Both the position numbers and the translations under genes were made by a program. Under the pieces are notes generated by a model. That model saw nothing but the letters and a program-made list of their open reading frames with translations, was not told the origin of the DNA and did not search any database. DNA of 64,000 nucleotides from contig JAAYQR010000025.1 of NCBI GenBank assembly GCA_012519205.1, positions 1 through 64,000 on the forward strand, given 5' to 3'. Below, piece by piece: positions 35,827 to 44,839 of this stretch. Origin of the DNA: Candidatus Epulonipiscium sp. (GTDB lineage: Bacteria; Bacillota; Clostridia; Lachnospirales; Defluviitaleaceae). Numbering within the stretch: the first letter of the stretch is position 1; each line of letters opens with the position of its first letter.

Positions 35827-36816
35827 TTATAATTTATCTATATACCTTATAAACTCTATTAAATTTTCTTTTTGTTCCACAATGGAATTGAGTTTCCTTA
35901 TAAGATTTCGAGATGGCCACGCCCTTTTACTATTATAATACTTATTACATGTCTTCCAAAAATCAGTAGGAAAAATTAAAAGACTGATTAATATATTCTT
36001 CATGCCTTCTATAGTAAATTCTTTATTATACAATGCTAGAAGTTCATTAAGCATTTGGATATTCCATCCGTGCTTTTTCATTATCTTTTTTAATACTGAG
36101 GCCAAATCGTAAACGGGAAGACCATATTTACACTTTTCAAAATGGGTCACATATAAATGTCCCTCGGAAACCATAATCAGATTATGATATGTATAATCAT
36201 TATGGCAAATATACTTGCTTTTTCTCATTTCTTTACTTATTTCACTGTAATAAGCCTTCTTAAGATGTTCTATAGCCTTCAAAGAAAATTCCTCATAATC
36301 CTTATGATGTTTTAAAAATAATATATCAAAATCACTCATATGGCTTTGCCTATTAATCTTTTTTTTCATTGTATTAAATTCTTTTACCCTTTTTCTAAAG
36401 ATTAAGGGTAAATCATCTCCATAATATCTAATCCTACTCCCTTCAATTGCAGTCATACCCTTTGATTTTTTATGCATATAACCTAAATTAGAAATCGCCT
36501 TTTTTATATCTATCGGATTTCCGAAGTCGCATTCTCTTCCATCCACCCAATCGGTCATAATATATATTACCCCATCGTGAATATAGTAGGGGGCATTTTT
36601 ATCAGAAATATGAAATCTATCAATCCATTTAAATCCATTGGCATATAGGTATTCTTTTGCACTATGTTGGAAAAGGAGATTAGGGATATCTTCATTTACG
36701 GCTCTAATAATTTTTATCCCTTGATTCGTTTTACATATAAAGGAGTTTCTAAAGGGTGTATAGGTCTTTAATCTATATCCAAATGCTTTTATAATTTCTG
36801 GCTTTAGCTCTTTCAA
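35827..36816 (-). CDS. CotS-family spore coat kinase-like protein
   Basis: This 329-residue protein has the aminoglycoside-phosphotransferase / CotS kinase fold. The catalytic loop appears as ICHNDYTYHNLIM (about 203-215, Asp as base) and the metal-binding segment is shifted to THFEKCKYGLPVYDLA, where the usual IDFD is replaced by THFE. The N-terminal lobe has RNSFICKTNQGIKIIR. Members sit in the spore coat and some are thought to phosphorylate or glycosylate coat components; activity here is uncertain given the altered metal loop. The start is TTG after GGGGGTGA. Confidence 0.82.
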   Translation of the reverse strand: MKELKPEIIKAFGYRLKTYTPFRNSFICKTNQGIKIIRAVNEDIPNLLFQHSAKEYLYANGFKWIDRFHISDKNAPYYIHDGVIYIMTDWVDGRECDFGNPIDIKKAISNLGYMHKKSKGMTAIEGSRIRYYGDDLPLIFRKRVKEFNTMKKKINRQSHMSDFDILFLKHHKDYEEFSLKAIEHLKKAYYSEISKEMRKSKYICHNDYTYHNLIMVSEGHLYVTHFEKCKYGLPVYDLASVLKKIMKKHGWNIQMLNELLALYNKEFTIEGMKNILISLLIFPTDFWKTCNKYYNSKRAWPSRNLIRKLNSIVEQKENLIEFIRYIDKL

Positions 36817-36949
36817 TATTTCACCCCCAATTTATTTATGCAGGACCAAATCTAAATTATCAATTTAGCATAGAAAACGGTTCTCTATATGTTTATGAAT
36901 GAATATAGGAAAATATGAGGACATGATTCGTAAATTTTATTTGATTTAC

Positions 36950-36990
36950 AATTTGTTCATAATTTGTTCATAGTATCAAATTATACTATG
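36950..36990. promoter_or_regulatory. Operator-like palindrome and tandem 11-mers upstream of the ABC/Gld operon
   Basis: Two exact head-to-tail copies of AATTTGTTCAT (36950-36960 and 36961-36971) run into a perfect palindrome, CATAGTAT-CAAATT-ATACTATG (36969-36990). This ends 31 bp before the ABC start codon, where a promoter must lie. The arrangement suggests a regulator site, but no regulator gene is next to it. Confidence 0.5.
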
Positions 36991-37021
36991 AGGGAAATCA
37001 CTTTATAAGGAGAAGTTTTAT

Positions 37022-37969
37022 ATGATAGAGGTAAATGACTTAACAAAGTCCTTTGGCTCCCTAAGAGCTGTAGATAATATCAGTTTTTCTCTTAATGATG
37101 GGGAAATCCTAGGATTTTTAGGTCCTAATGGGGCCGGAAAATCAACTACAATGAATATGCTTTGCGGCCTATTGCTTCCCGACAAAGGAAGTATAAAAAT
37201 TAATGGAATTAATCTGCTGGAAAACCCAAAAAAAGCAAAATCCCATATAGGATATCTTCCTGAACATCCTCCTTTATATCCCGATATGACCGTTATGGAG
37301 TTTCTTTTGTTTTGCTGCGAATTAAAAGATATTCATAAAAATCCTAAGGGAGAATGTTCTAGGGTTATTCATTTATGTGGCATTGAAGAAGTAAAAACAA
37401 GGCTTATTAAAAACCTTTCTAAAGGATATAAACAAAGAATAGGAATTGCCTCTTCCCTAATTGGAAGTCCCGACGTGCTTATTTTGGATGAGCCTACCGT
37501 AGGTCTTGATCCTAAACAAATTAAGGAGATTCGAAATGTAATAAAGGGGTTATCAAAAAGTCACTCTATCATTTTAAGTTCTCATATTCTTCCTGAAGTG
37601 AGTACCCTTTGTGATAAGGTTATTATTATGAATAAAGGAAAGATTGCTGCTATAGATACTTCTGATAATTTATCCCATTCCTTACAGAATTCTTTTGATC
37701 TTTATATGGAAATAGAAGGGCCAAAAGAAGATGTATTATATACTATTTCATCCCTTAGGGGGGTACTATCTGCCCAGGCTCTAAAGCCCATTGAAGAAAA
37801 CATTTTTGCCTATAAAATCAAAGGGGAAAAGGATATAGATATCCGCCGACCCCTTTTTTATGCCCTTGCTGAATGTAGAATGCCCATACTTAAAATGGAC
37901 CTAAAAAAGATGAGTCTAGAAGATGTATTCTTACATATTACCCTAGATGAAAATGAGGAAAGGGAGTAA
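37022..37969 (+). CDS. ABC transporter ATP-binding protein (GldA/CcmA type)
   Basis: This 315-residue ATPase has Walker A GPNGAGKST (about 35-43), signature LSKGYKQR (about 133-140), Walker B VLILDEPTVGLDP (about 154-166) and switch His in ILSSHIL. The extra C-terminal region of about 90 residues is typical of the ABC-2 exporters of the GldA/NatA type. It heads a plus-strand operon with an ABC-2 permease, a GldG-like protein and a DUF4340 protein, which together resemble the gld-type ABC unit. Substrate unknown. The start follows AAGGAG. Confidence 0.9.
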   Translation: MIEVNDLTKSFGSLRAVDNISFSLNDGEILGFLGPNGAGKSTTMNMLCGLLLPDKGSIKINGINLLENPKKAKSHIGYLPEHPPLYPDMTVMEFLLFCCELKDIHKNPKGECSRVIHLCGIEEVKTRLIKNLSKGYKQRIGIASSLIGSPDVLILDEPTVGLDPKQIKEIRNVIKGLSKSHSIILSSHILPEVSTLCDKVIIMNKGKIAAIDTSDNLSHSLQNSFDLYMEIEGPKEDVLYTISSLRGVLSAQALKPIEENIFAYKIKGEKDIDIRRPLFYALAECRMPILKMDLKKMSLEDVFLHITLDENEERE

Positions 37970-38683
37970 ATGTTAATGAAAATATGGATCATATGTAAAA
38001 GGGAATTAAAAGGATATTTTTACTCTTCCCAGGCCTATATTTTAATAGGACTTTTCTTGTTATTAAGTGGTTTTTTCTTTTGCAATTTTATAATCGGTGC
38101 TAAAAACTCCAGTATTCAGTATGCAATGGCTAGCTGGCCCATTATATTTTTATTTATTGCCCCCATCCTAACCATGAAACTTTTTACCGAAGAAAAGAAA
38201 AATGGAACAGAAAAACTAATCTTTGCTTCTCCCATATCCGTTAGGGATGTGGTTATTGGAAAGTTTTTAAGTGTTTGCCTAGTTTATATTATGACCCTAG
38301 CTCCTACCCTTATTCATGTAGTACTGGTGCTTATTATTGGCAAACCCGATATGGGAATCATTTTTTCATCCTACATAGGTAATCTACTTCTTGGATTAAG
38401 TTTCCTATCTGTTGGAGTGTTTGCGTCTTCTCTTACAGAAAATCAAATTATTGCTGGGGTTATAAGCTTTGGTCTTCTACTTTTCTTCTGGCTTGCCGAC
38501 CTTTTACAGGGGGTTTTTTCGGGACTTCCTCGAAGCCTTATAGTAATATTTAGTCTCTTTGAACCCTATAATCCTTTTCAAATGGGAATCATCTCCCTAT
38601 CGGGGATAGCTTATTATCTAAGTTTTACAGGGATATTCCTATTTTTAACCATTAGAGTAATCAAAAGCCGCTGGCTACAGTAG
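37970..38683 (+). CDS. ABC-2 type permease (GldF-like)
   Basis: This 237-residue protein has six hydrophobic segments and the GldF-type signature APILTMKLFTEEKKNGTEKL (about 61-80), followed by a LLFASPIS-like block (here IFASPISVRDVVIGKFLS). It starts directly at the stop of the ATPase gene (a second ATG lies 6 nt later), so translation is coupled. It should form the membrane channel with the ATPase. Confidence 0.88.
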   Translation: MLMKIWIICKRELKGYFYSSQAYILIGLFLLLSGFFFCNFIIGAKNSSIQYAMASWPIIFLFIAPILTMKLFTEEKKNGTEKLIFASPISVRDVVIGKFLSVCLVYIMTLAPTLIHVVLVLIIGKPDMGIIFSSYIGNLLLGLSFLSVGVFASSLTENQIIAGVISFGLLLFFWLADLLQGVFSGLPRSLIVIFSLFEPYNPFQMGIISLSGIAYYLSFTGIFLFLTIRVIKSRWLQ

Positions 38684-38693
38684 GAGGAGTACA

Positions 38694-40019
38694 ATGAATA
38701 TAGAAAAATTAATAAGGGGAATTAAATATGGAAGCAATTCTATAACTTTTGCTGCTACTATTATTGGAATTATTATTATCATTAATTTATTTATCCACTC
38801 TTTTAATATCCAATGGGATTTAACTAGGAGCAAATTATACTCCCTTTCTAATGAAAGCAAAACCCTTTTAAAAGACATAGATGAAAAAGTAGAATTGTTG
38901 TTTTTTGCTAATCCTGCTGATTCTATTTCCCTAGATATAAAGCAGTTATATGAAAGTATATCTAAAGTGAATAAAAACATTTCCCTCGACATCATCGATC
39001 CTATGAAAAATCCAAGCCTTGTTAATGAATATCAAATTAACTCTGAGTATACCTTTGTTGTTTCTTCTAATAAGAGAACAAAACAAATTCCCTATTATGA
39101 TTTAATAAGGGTTAATTATAATACGGAAGAACATTATTTCGATGGTGAAACCTCTCTTATACAGGCCATACTAGATGTAACCGCTGAAAAAGAAATCACT
39201 GTTTATATTCTAGAAGGGCACGGAGAATTTCATAAGGATAAAGAATTAACCCTCCTTACCCATCTTTTAGAACAGAAGGGAATTAAGGTTGTAAACTATT
39301 TCCTTGCAAAAAACAAGGATATACCAAAGGATTGTGATATTATCTATATAATAGGTCCCCAGTTTGATTATAGTCCTGATGAAATTAAACTCCTAGAAAA
39401 TTACCTTGATGATGATGGCAAAATGCTTCTAACCTTTAATGCTTATGCGGAAGGTGAGAATCTTAATAATTTAAAAAATCTTGCCCTAAACTATGGCATA
39501 GAAATAGAAGATAGTTTGCTAAAAGATCCTATAAATAATTATGGTGGAGATGAACAAGCCCTAATACCCTTATATAATTCCCATGATATCGTTAAAAAAT
39601 TGATGGAAGATAATATTGCAACAATAATCCCTAGGGCTAGGAAGCTTTCTATAAAAGAAAAAAGCGCTGTAACCAACAATGTTGTTTTTGAAACTTCTGA
39701 GGGATTGCCCTTTGCCATAACTGCGGAAAAGGAAATAATTGCCGGTAAGAAAGCTCAACTTTTAGTAATTGGTAATTCTTTTTTTGCCCATGATGAAATT
39801 ATAAGTATTGGGGGAAATATTGAAATATTTTTTGGAGCTTTATCGTGGTTTAGGGAAGATTCTAATATAGTAGACATACCCCCTAAAACTTATACCCCAA
39901 AACCCATTGTACTAGTGGGCACCCAGCCGGTTTTAATATTTATTGTTTGTATCTTTCTTATGCCACTTTTTGTATTTTTGTTTGGGGGAATAGTCTATTT
40001 CAGGAGGAGAGCTTTATGA
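38694..40019 (+). CDS. GldG-like ABC auxiliary protein
   Basis: This 441-residue protein has one membrane helix near the N-terminus (about 18-40), a large extracytoplasmic domain and a second helix near the C-terminus (about 412-436). The domain shows the GldG / ABC_transp_aux pattern: YSLSNESKTLLKDIDEKVEL, EKEITVYILEGHGEF and LLENYLDDDGKMLL, similar to the glutamine-amidotransferase-like fold of intraflagellar and gliding proteins. The role is probably as an extracytoplasmic partner of the permease. Its stop overlaps the next start (ATGA). Confidence 0.85.
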   Translation: MNIEKLIRGIKYGSNSITFAATIIGIIIIINLFIHSFNIQWDLTRSKLYSLSNESKTLLKDIDEKVELLFFANPADSISLDIKQLYESISKVNKNISLDIIDPMKNPSLVNEYQINSEYTFVVSSNKRTKQIPYYDLIRVNYNTEEHYFDGETSLIQAILDVTAEKEITVYILEGHGEFHKDKELTLLTHLLEQKGIKVVNYFLAKNKDIPKDCDIIYIIGPQFDYSPDEIKLLENYLDDDGKMLLTFNAYAEGENLNNLKNLALNYGIEIEDSLLKDPINNYGGDEQALIPLYNSHDIVKKLMEDNIATIIPRARKLSIKEKSAVTNNVVFETSEGLPFAITAEKEIIAGKKAQLLVIGNSFFAHDEIISIGGNIEIFFGALSWFREDSNIVDIPPKTYTPKPIVLVGTQPVLIFIVCIFLMPLFVFLFGGIVYFRRRAL

Positions 40020-40945
40020 AAAAGGTTATCCCAACCCTTATAGCCCTTGCACTGTTTATAGGAATGTTCTTTTATTATAAACATTTTAAAGACTTAAGGC
40101 TGGACAAAGAACTTAACAATGGATTCATATGGAAATGGGAACAAAATAAGATTACACAAATAAACATCACTTCTGAAAATGAATTTATAAAACTAAAAAG
40201 AGATGGAGATACTTGGGATATCCTTTCCCCTATAGAGTATCCTGCCAACTCTTTTAATGTAAGTAATATAATTGCTAGATTTTCTTCCCCTACCTTTAAT
40301 GAAATTGTAGAAGAAAACCCCAAGAACCTAATAACTTACGGTCTTAAATCCCCAACTAAAAGTATTACTTTGACTAATGATGAAGGGCTTTCCAATACCT
40401 TAAACCTTGGCAGCCTTGCTCCCTTATCTAGGGGATATTATGCCTATAATAATAATAAAGTATATACCATGGATTTTTCCATTTGGGATGAAATCCCCCT
40501 AGAGCTTACTTATCTTAGAAAAAAAAGCCTTCTCTCCTTTAATAGTGATTATATAGATAAAATCACTGTAGAAAATGAAGGAAATTTCTTTTCTATCATT
40601 TCCAAGGAGGAAGATGGCAAAACTAATTGGTATATCGATAATCGCCTTTTAAATCAAGCCTCTGTGAATTCTTTGATAACTTCATTAAATGGAAAAATCA
40701 TTAAGGAATTTGTAGATGATAATGCCTCGAAAGAATCCCTAAAAAAATATGGGCTTGAAAATCCAAGGGCAAAGATAACCCTTTATTTGAACGATAGGGA
40801 TGAATCCCGTTTAATGCTTTATATTGGTGAGTTAAAGGAAAATATGGCCTATGCAACCACAGATATGAAATTTATATATAAGATAGAATCTTCCTTCCTT
40901 CTACCCCAAGAGTTAACCGTAGATTATTTTATGTCCTTACAATAA
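40016..40945 (+). CDS. DUF4340 domain protein
   Basis: This 309-residue protein has one N-terminal membrane helix (about 4-21) and two similar extracytoplasmic beta-rich halves. They are visible in the repeat of phrases NLITYGLKSPTKSITL and SLKKYGLENPRAKITL, each followed by a LGSLAPLSRGYYAY / IGELKENMAYATT stretch. This is the DUF4340 pattern, usually found with GldG-like proteins. The start is the ATG at 40016, coupled by a 4-nt overlap and preceded by GGAGGAG. Function unknown. Confidence 0.85.
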   Translation: MKKVIPTLIALALFIGMFFYYKHFKDLRLDKELNNGFIWKWEQNKITQINITSENEFIKLKRDGDTWDILSPIEYPANSFNVSNIIARFSSPTFNEIVEENPKNLITYGLKSPTKSITLTNDEGLSNTLNLGSLAPLSRGYYAYNNNKVYTMDFSIWDEIPLELTYLRKKSLLSFNSDYIDKITVENEGNFFSIISKEEDGKTNWYIDNRLLNQASVNSLITSLNGKIIKEFVDDNASKESLKKYGLENPRAKITLYLNDRDESRLMLYIGELKENMAYATTDMKFIYKIESSFLLPQELTVDYFMSLQ

Positions 40946-40977
40946 AATAATAGTACCGATACAAATTCAAAAGTAAT

Positions 40978-42327
40978 TTAGTCATTGCTATGAAGCATTT
41001 TTTCTCTTCCATAGGATAGGAGCTGCTCTTTAGTATTTAAACCTGGGTTTTTTATTACCATTTCAAGAAGATATTCTAGGGTTTCTCCTATTGTTTTTCC
41101 TTTTTTTATACCCAATTTTATTAAATCCTCCCCGTTTATTGCCAGTTCCTTTAAGGAAAAACACTCTTTGTTTTGCTTGACTTCTTTATATATCTCATAA
41201 AGACTTTTAAGCCTTTCTTCTTTTTCTTTATAAAATTTTGGGTTTTGTGCTTTAGAATCTGCCAATTGGACTTTCAATAAATCTAAAAAGGCATCTTCCC
41301 CTATTTTATGGAGGACTCCTTTAATAGACTTTTTATCTTCTTCTATTCTCTCATCATGCCATTTAATAAGTTGTAATATATGCTTTGAACTTTTTTTATC
41401 AAATTTCAGCCTGTCCATAATTTTTTCTGCCAATACTACACTTTTTTCTACATGGCCATAAAAATGATCAATTCCCTTATCATCAGTTGTTTTATGTTCT
41501 GGTTTTCCTATGTCATGAAGGAGCATTGTCCATCTAAGGGATAGGATTTTATCCACAGCTTCCACGGATTTTAGGGTGTGAATACCAACGTTATCCCCAT
41601 GATGGGGATGATTTTGTTCGGTTTTAAAACATTCTTCCACTTCTTTAAGGATATATTTTAAAATTCCCGTATCATATAATAAAATGAACTTTCTTACGGA
41701 ATCAGATAAAAGGATTTTATCTAGTTCTTCCCTTACTCTTTCACTACTTATATGGGAAATTAAATAACTATTATTTTTTATGGCACTTAGGGTATTTCCC
41801 TCTATATCAAAATTAAGTTGTGAAGAAAATCTAATCCCCCTAAGCATACGAAGAGCATCTTCTTCAAATCTCCTATCGGGATTCCCAACACATCTGATTT
41901 TTTCTTTTTTTATGTCTTCTATTCCTCCCATAGGGTCTATAAATCCTTCCTTAGGATGGTATGCCACAGCATTCATTGTAAAATCCCTTCTAGATAAGTC
42001 TTTGGATAAATCCTTAGTAAAAGCTACTTCCTTAGGCCGTCTATGATCTTCATAGAATCCTTCTATTCTATAAGTGGTTATCTCAAAATGTTTTTCATTT
42101 AAAATAACCGTTACCGTTCCATGGGCAATACCTGTATCATAGGTTTTCTTAAACATGGATTTTACCTCTTCAGGCTTTGCCGAAGTTGTTATATCCCAAT
42201 CATGGGGAGTTCTATTCATTAAAATATCTCTTACACATCCTCCCACTATATATCCTTCATACCCTTGTCTATTTAACATAAATATAATTTCTTCAGCTTC
42301 CTTAGGAATATCAATTTTCTTAAACAT
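40978..42327 (-). CDS. cca: CCA-adding tRNA nucleotidyltransferase with HD domain
   Basis: This enzyme adds or repairs the CCA end of tRNAs. The N-terminal nucleotidyltransferase has GGCVRDILMNRTPHDWDI (about 30-47), followed by RRDFTMNAVA and the RFEEDALRMLRGIRF block. A mid-protein HD domain (HHGDNVGIHTL, LLHDIGKP) may add phosphohydrolase activity. A TTG at 42339 lies on the ribosome site, and the ATG at 42327 follows GGAGGG, so 449 aa is preferred. Both tRNA genes in this window lack an encoded CCA, consistent with a need for this enzyme. Confidence 0.93.
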   Translation of the reverse strand: MFKKIDIPKEAEEIIFMLNRQGYEGYIVGGCVRDILMNRTPHDWDITTSAKPEEVKSMFKKTYDTGIAHGTVTVILNEKHFEITTYRIEGFYEDHRRPKEVAFTKDLSKDLSRRDFTMNAVAYHPKEGFIDPMGGIEDIKKEKIRCVGNPDRRFEEDALRMLRGIRFSSQLNFDIEGNTLSAIKNNSYLISHISSERVREELDKILLSDSVRKFILLYDTGILKYILKEVEECFKTEQNHPHHGDNVGIHTLKSVEAVDKILSLRWTMLLHDIGKPEHKTTDDKGIDHFYGHVEKSVVLAEKIMDRLKFDKKSSKHILQLIKWHDERIEEDKKSIKGVLHKIGEDAFLDLLKVQLADSKAQNPKFYKEKEERLKSLYEIYKEVKQNKECFSLKELAINGEDLIKLGIKKGKTIGETLEYLLEMVIKNPGLNTKEQLLSYGREKMLHSND

Positions 42328-42450
42328 TTTTCCCTCCAAAGTTTCTTCATTATCTATAATATTATATTAGTTTCCCATCTTTTAAAAGTATTCATGAATA
42401 AATTTATAAATTTAAGCAAAACTAATCATGAAATGAAAGGAGGATTTTAA

Positions 42451-42924
42451 ATGGATAAAACTGTGGTAGCTTTATTTGGAAACAGGCAAGATGCTGAAAA
42501 TGCCGCATACGAGCTTAGAAATCAAAATCTTCGTATGGATGATATCTCCATAGCAGCCCGAGAGCTTGATGGGGGTGAAGACGAAGGCGAATTAATTAAT
42601 GATAATATTTCTGATGGTATTACAACAGGAAGTGTATTAGGAGGTCTTGCAGGACTTTTAATAGGAGCAGGTAGCTTTGCCATCCCTGGACTTGGGGTGT
42701 TGGTGGCAGCAGGCCCTTTAGCCGGCCTTTTATCAGGAGCAGTTACCGGGGGTGTTGTCGGTGGTTTAATCGATCTTGGAATCCCAGAAAATGAAACTGC
42801 TAGATATGAAGAAGGTATAAAGGAAGGGAAGGTCCTCCTTACTACGAAGGCAACGGAAGAAACTGTGGATTCAGTAACGGATATACTTAAAAATTTCGGC
42901 GGAGAAGAAGTAGCCGTACATTAA
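42451..42924 (+). CDS. General stress protein with glycine-zipper core (YflT/GSP17M-like)
   Basis: This 157-residue protein has an N-terminal motif, VVALFGNRQDAENAAYELRN, typical of the heat-induced stress protein YflT domain. A long glycine/alanine-rich hydrophobic centre follows (about 52-112, GSVLGGLAGLLIGAG and GAVTGGVVGGL), which looks like a glycine zipper that may insert in or associate with a membrane. A short alpha-beta end contains EGKVLLTTKATEE. It is monocistronic. The start follows AAAGGAGG. Confidence 0.82.
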   Translation: MDKTVVALFGNRQDAENAAYELRNQNLRMDDISIAARELDGGEDEGELINDNISDGITTGSVLGGLAGLLIGAGSFAIPGLGVLVAAGPLAGLLSGAVTGGVVGGLIDLGIPENETARYEEGIKEGKVLLTTKATEETVDSVTDILKNFGGEEVAVH

Positions 42925-42928
42925 AATT

Positions 42929-42959
42929 AAAAAGTAACCACCTTTGGTGGTTACTTTTT
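42929..42959. terminator. Bidirectional terminator between the stress gene and proS
   Basis: A perfect 14-bp stem (42929-42942 with 42946-42959) has a TTT loop and five A/T at its outer ends, serving both convergent genes. Confidence 0.85.
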
Positions 42960-44394
42960 AATATGCTCTTCCCCAATATAACATCTTACTTGCAGGTTTT
43001 TCGCAGCATACACAAGTATCTGAAATATGCTCCTGCTCAAAAGGAATACATCTTGAAGTAGCCCCTGTTTCCTCTTTTATTTTATCTTCACAGGCTTCAT
43101 CCCCACACCACATAGCCTTAATAAATCCTGGGGAGGTTGCTAGTATCCTTTTAAACTCTTCAATATTTTTTGCAGTATAGGTTTTTTCGTCCCTCATTAT
43201 TCTTGCTTTTTCTAATAGTTCTTTTTGAAGAATATCCATATGCTTTGGTATTTCGGTTTCTAATTCATCTATTGAAATTATTATCTTTTCTCTTGTATCT
43301 CTTCTAACCAATACGACTTGGTTCTTTTCTATATCCTTAGGTCCTATTTCTAGTCTATAGGGAACCCCTTTCATTTCATGTTCACTAAATTTCCATCCAG
43401 GCATTTTATCCCTGTCATCCAATTCTACCCTAACCAAAGAAGATAGCCTATTTTTTATTTCATTAGCTTTATCTAATACCCCTTCTTTATGAGCAGCAAT
43501 AGGAATCATGACCAGTTGAGTTGGAGCAATTTTAGGTGGTAAGACTAGTCCACTGTTATCTCCATGAACCATAATAACAGCCCCTATTAATCTTGTGGTC
43601 ATTCCCCAGGAGGTCTGATGAACATATTTCAGTTCATTATTTTTATCCGTATATTGAATTCCAAATGCCTTAGCAAAACCATCTCCAAAATTGTGACTAG
43701 TTCCTGATTGGAGTGCCTTTCCATCATGCATTAAACTTTCTATAGTGTAAGTTGAATTTGCCCCTGCAAATTTTTCTTTATCGGTTTTTTGCCCTTTAAC
43801 CACGGGGATTGCAAGAACATTTTCGCAAAACTTGGCATAGACATTTAGCATTTTTATGGTTTCTTCTTGAGCCTCTTCGGCCGTTGCATGGGCTGTATGC
43901 CCCTCCTGCCATAAAAACTCCAAAGTTCTTAAAAACGGTCTGGTGCTTTTTTCCCAACGAACAACAGAACACCATTGATTGTATAGTTTTGGAAGATCAC
44001 GGTAAGATTGAATGACATTGGCATAATGCTCGCAAAATAGGGTTTCTGAAGTCGGACGAACACAAAGCCGCTCGGTTAATTTTTCTTCTCCCCCATGGGT
44101 AACCCAAGCAACTTCTGGAGCAAACCCCTCTACATGATCTTTTTCCTTTTGAAGAAGGCTTTCGGGTATAAACATTGGCATGTATACGTTTTTATGCCCT
44201 GTTTCTTTAAATCTCATATCTAGTTGACTTTGAAGTAATTCCCATATGGCATATCCATAGGGCTGAAGAATCATACATCCCCTTACACTGGAGTAATCTA
44301 TAAGTTCTGCTTTTTTAACTACATCCGTGTACCATTGGGCAAAGTCCTGCTCCATATCGGTTATTTCTTGAACGAATTTCTTATCTTTTCCCAT
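42958..44394 (-). CDS. proS: Proline--tRNA ligase, short archaeal/eukaryotic type
   Basis: This class II synthetase of 478 residues lacks the editing insertion of the usual bacterial ProRS. Motif 2 is in [20 protein letters not shown] (about 139-158) and motif 3 in [13 protein letters not shown] (about 271-283). The C-terminal zinc-type domain ends [16 protein letters not shown] with several cysteines. It charges tRNA-Pro. A T-box leader with a complete antiterminator controls it. The start follows AAAGG. Confidence 0.95.
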   Translation of the reverse strand: MGKDKKFVQEITDMEQDFAQWYTDVVKKAELIDYSSVRGCMILQPYGYAIWELLQSQLDMRFKETGHKNVYMPMFIPESLLQKEKDHVEGFAPEVAWVTHGGEEKLTERLCVRPTSETLFCEHYANVIQSYRDLPKLYNQWCSVVRWEKSTRPFLRTLEFLWQEGHTAHATAEEAQEETIKMLNVYAKFCENVLAIPVVKGQKTDKEKFAGANSTYTIESLMHDGKALQSGTSHNFGDGFAKAFGIQYTDKNNELKYVHQTSWGMTTRLIGAVIMVHGDNSGLVLPPKIAPTQLVMIPIAAHKEGVLDKANEIKNRLSSLVRVELDDRDKMPGWKFSEHEMKGVPYRLEIGPKDIEKNQVVLVRRDTREKIIISIDELETEIPKHMDILQKELLEKARIMRDEKTYTAKNIEEFKRILATSPGFIKAMWCGDEACEDKIKEETGATSRCIPFEQEHISDTCVCCEKPASKMLYWGRAY

Positions 44395-44420
44395 ATCACT
44401 TTTCCTTTCTCATTAAAAAT

Positions 44421-44665
44421 AAAAAAACCCCAATCCCATAAAGGGACCGAGGTTATCGGCGGTACCACCCTAATAATACAATGATATTAAAAAATAAGTG
44501 TTTTAATATCATCTATCGCTCTTTTTTGATAACGGCAGAAAACTGCCGCTGCATTTTTCATGCAGAACTCCAAGGCGGGGCATAAATAAATCTTTTAGAA
44601 ATCTTTCACCTATGATTCCCTCTCTGTAAAAAAACCTTATTTATGATTCCTTTTCATTGTTTCTT
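44421..44665 (-). promoter_or_regulatory. T-box leader of proS
   Basis: The T-box sequence GGGTGGTACCGCCG (44470-44457) is followed by a terminator of 12 pairs (with G-U) and seven T. Upstream there is an AG-box region CAGAGAGGG (about 44627-44619) and a GGTGAAAG distal element. The likely specifier CCC (44579-44577) precedes GCCTTGGAG; CCC is a proline codon, agreeing with the gene. Uncharged tRNA-Pro should stabilise the antiterminator. The rest of the 44395-44839 gap holds its promoter and nothing else I can identify. Confidence 0.93.
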
Positions 44666-44681
44666 ACAGGTATTTGGATTT

Positions 44682-44711
44682 ATGATATAGCAAATTAAGC
44701 TTGTTTGTCAA
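44682..44711 (-). promoter_or_regulatory. Promoter of the proS T-box transcript
   Basis: TTGACA (44711-44706), an 18-bp spacer and TATCAT (44687-44682) place transcription start near 44675, just before the T-box stem I. Confidence 0.6.
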
Positions 44712-44839
44712 GGGGATTTTAATCTTCTTTAGGTAAATTACCTTGCAATATTACTACTTATTAACATTGTATTAAAAGGATAAACAACAAGTGATGTTTG
44801 TTTTTTTAGTTCAATACCTTAAAAATAATCACAAAAATC

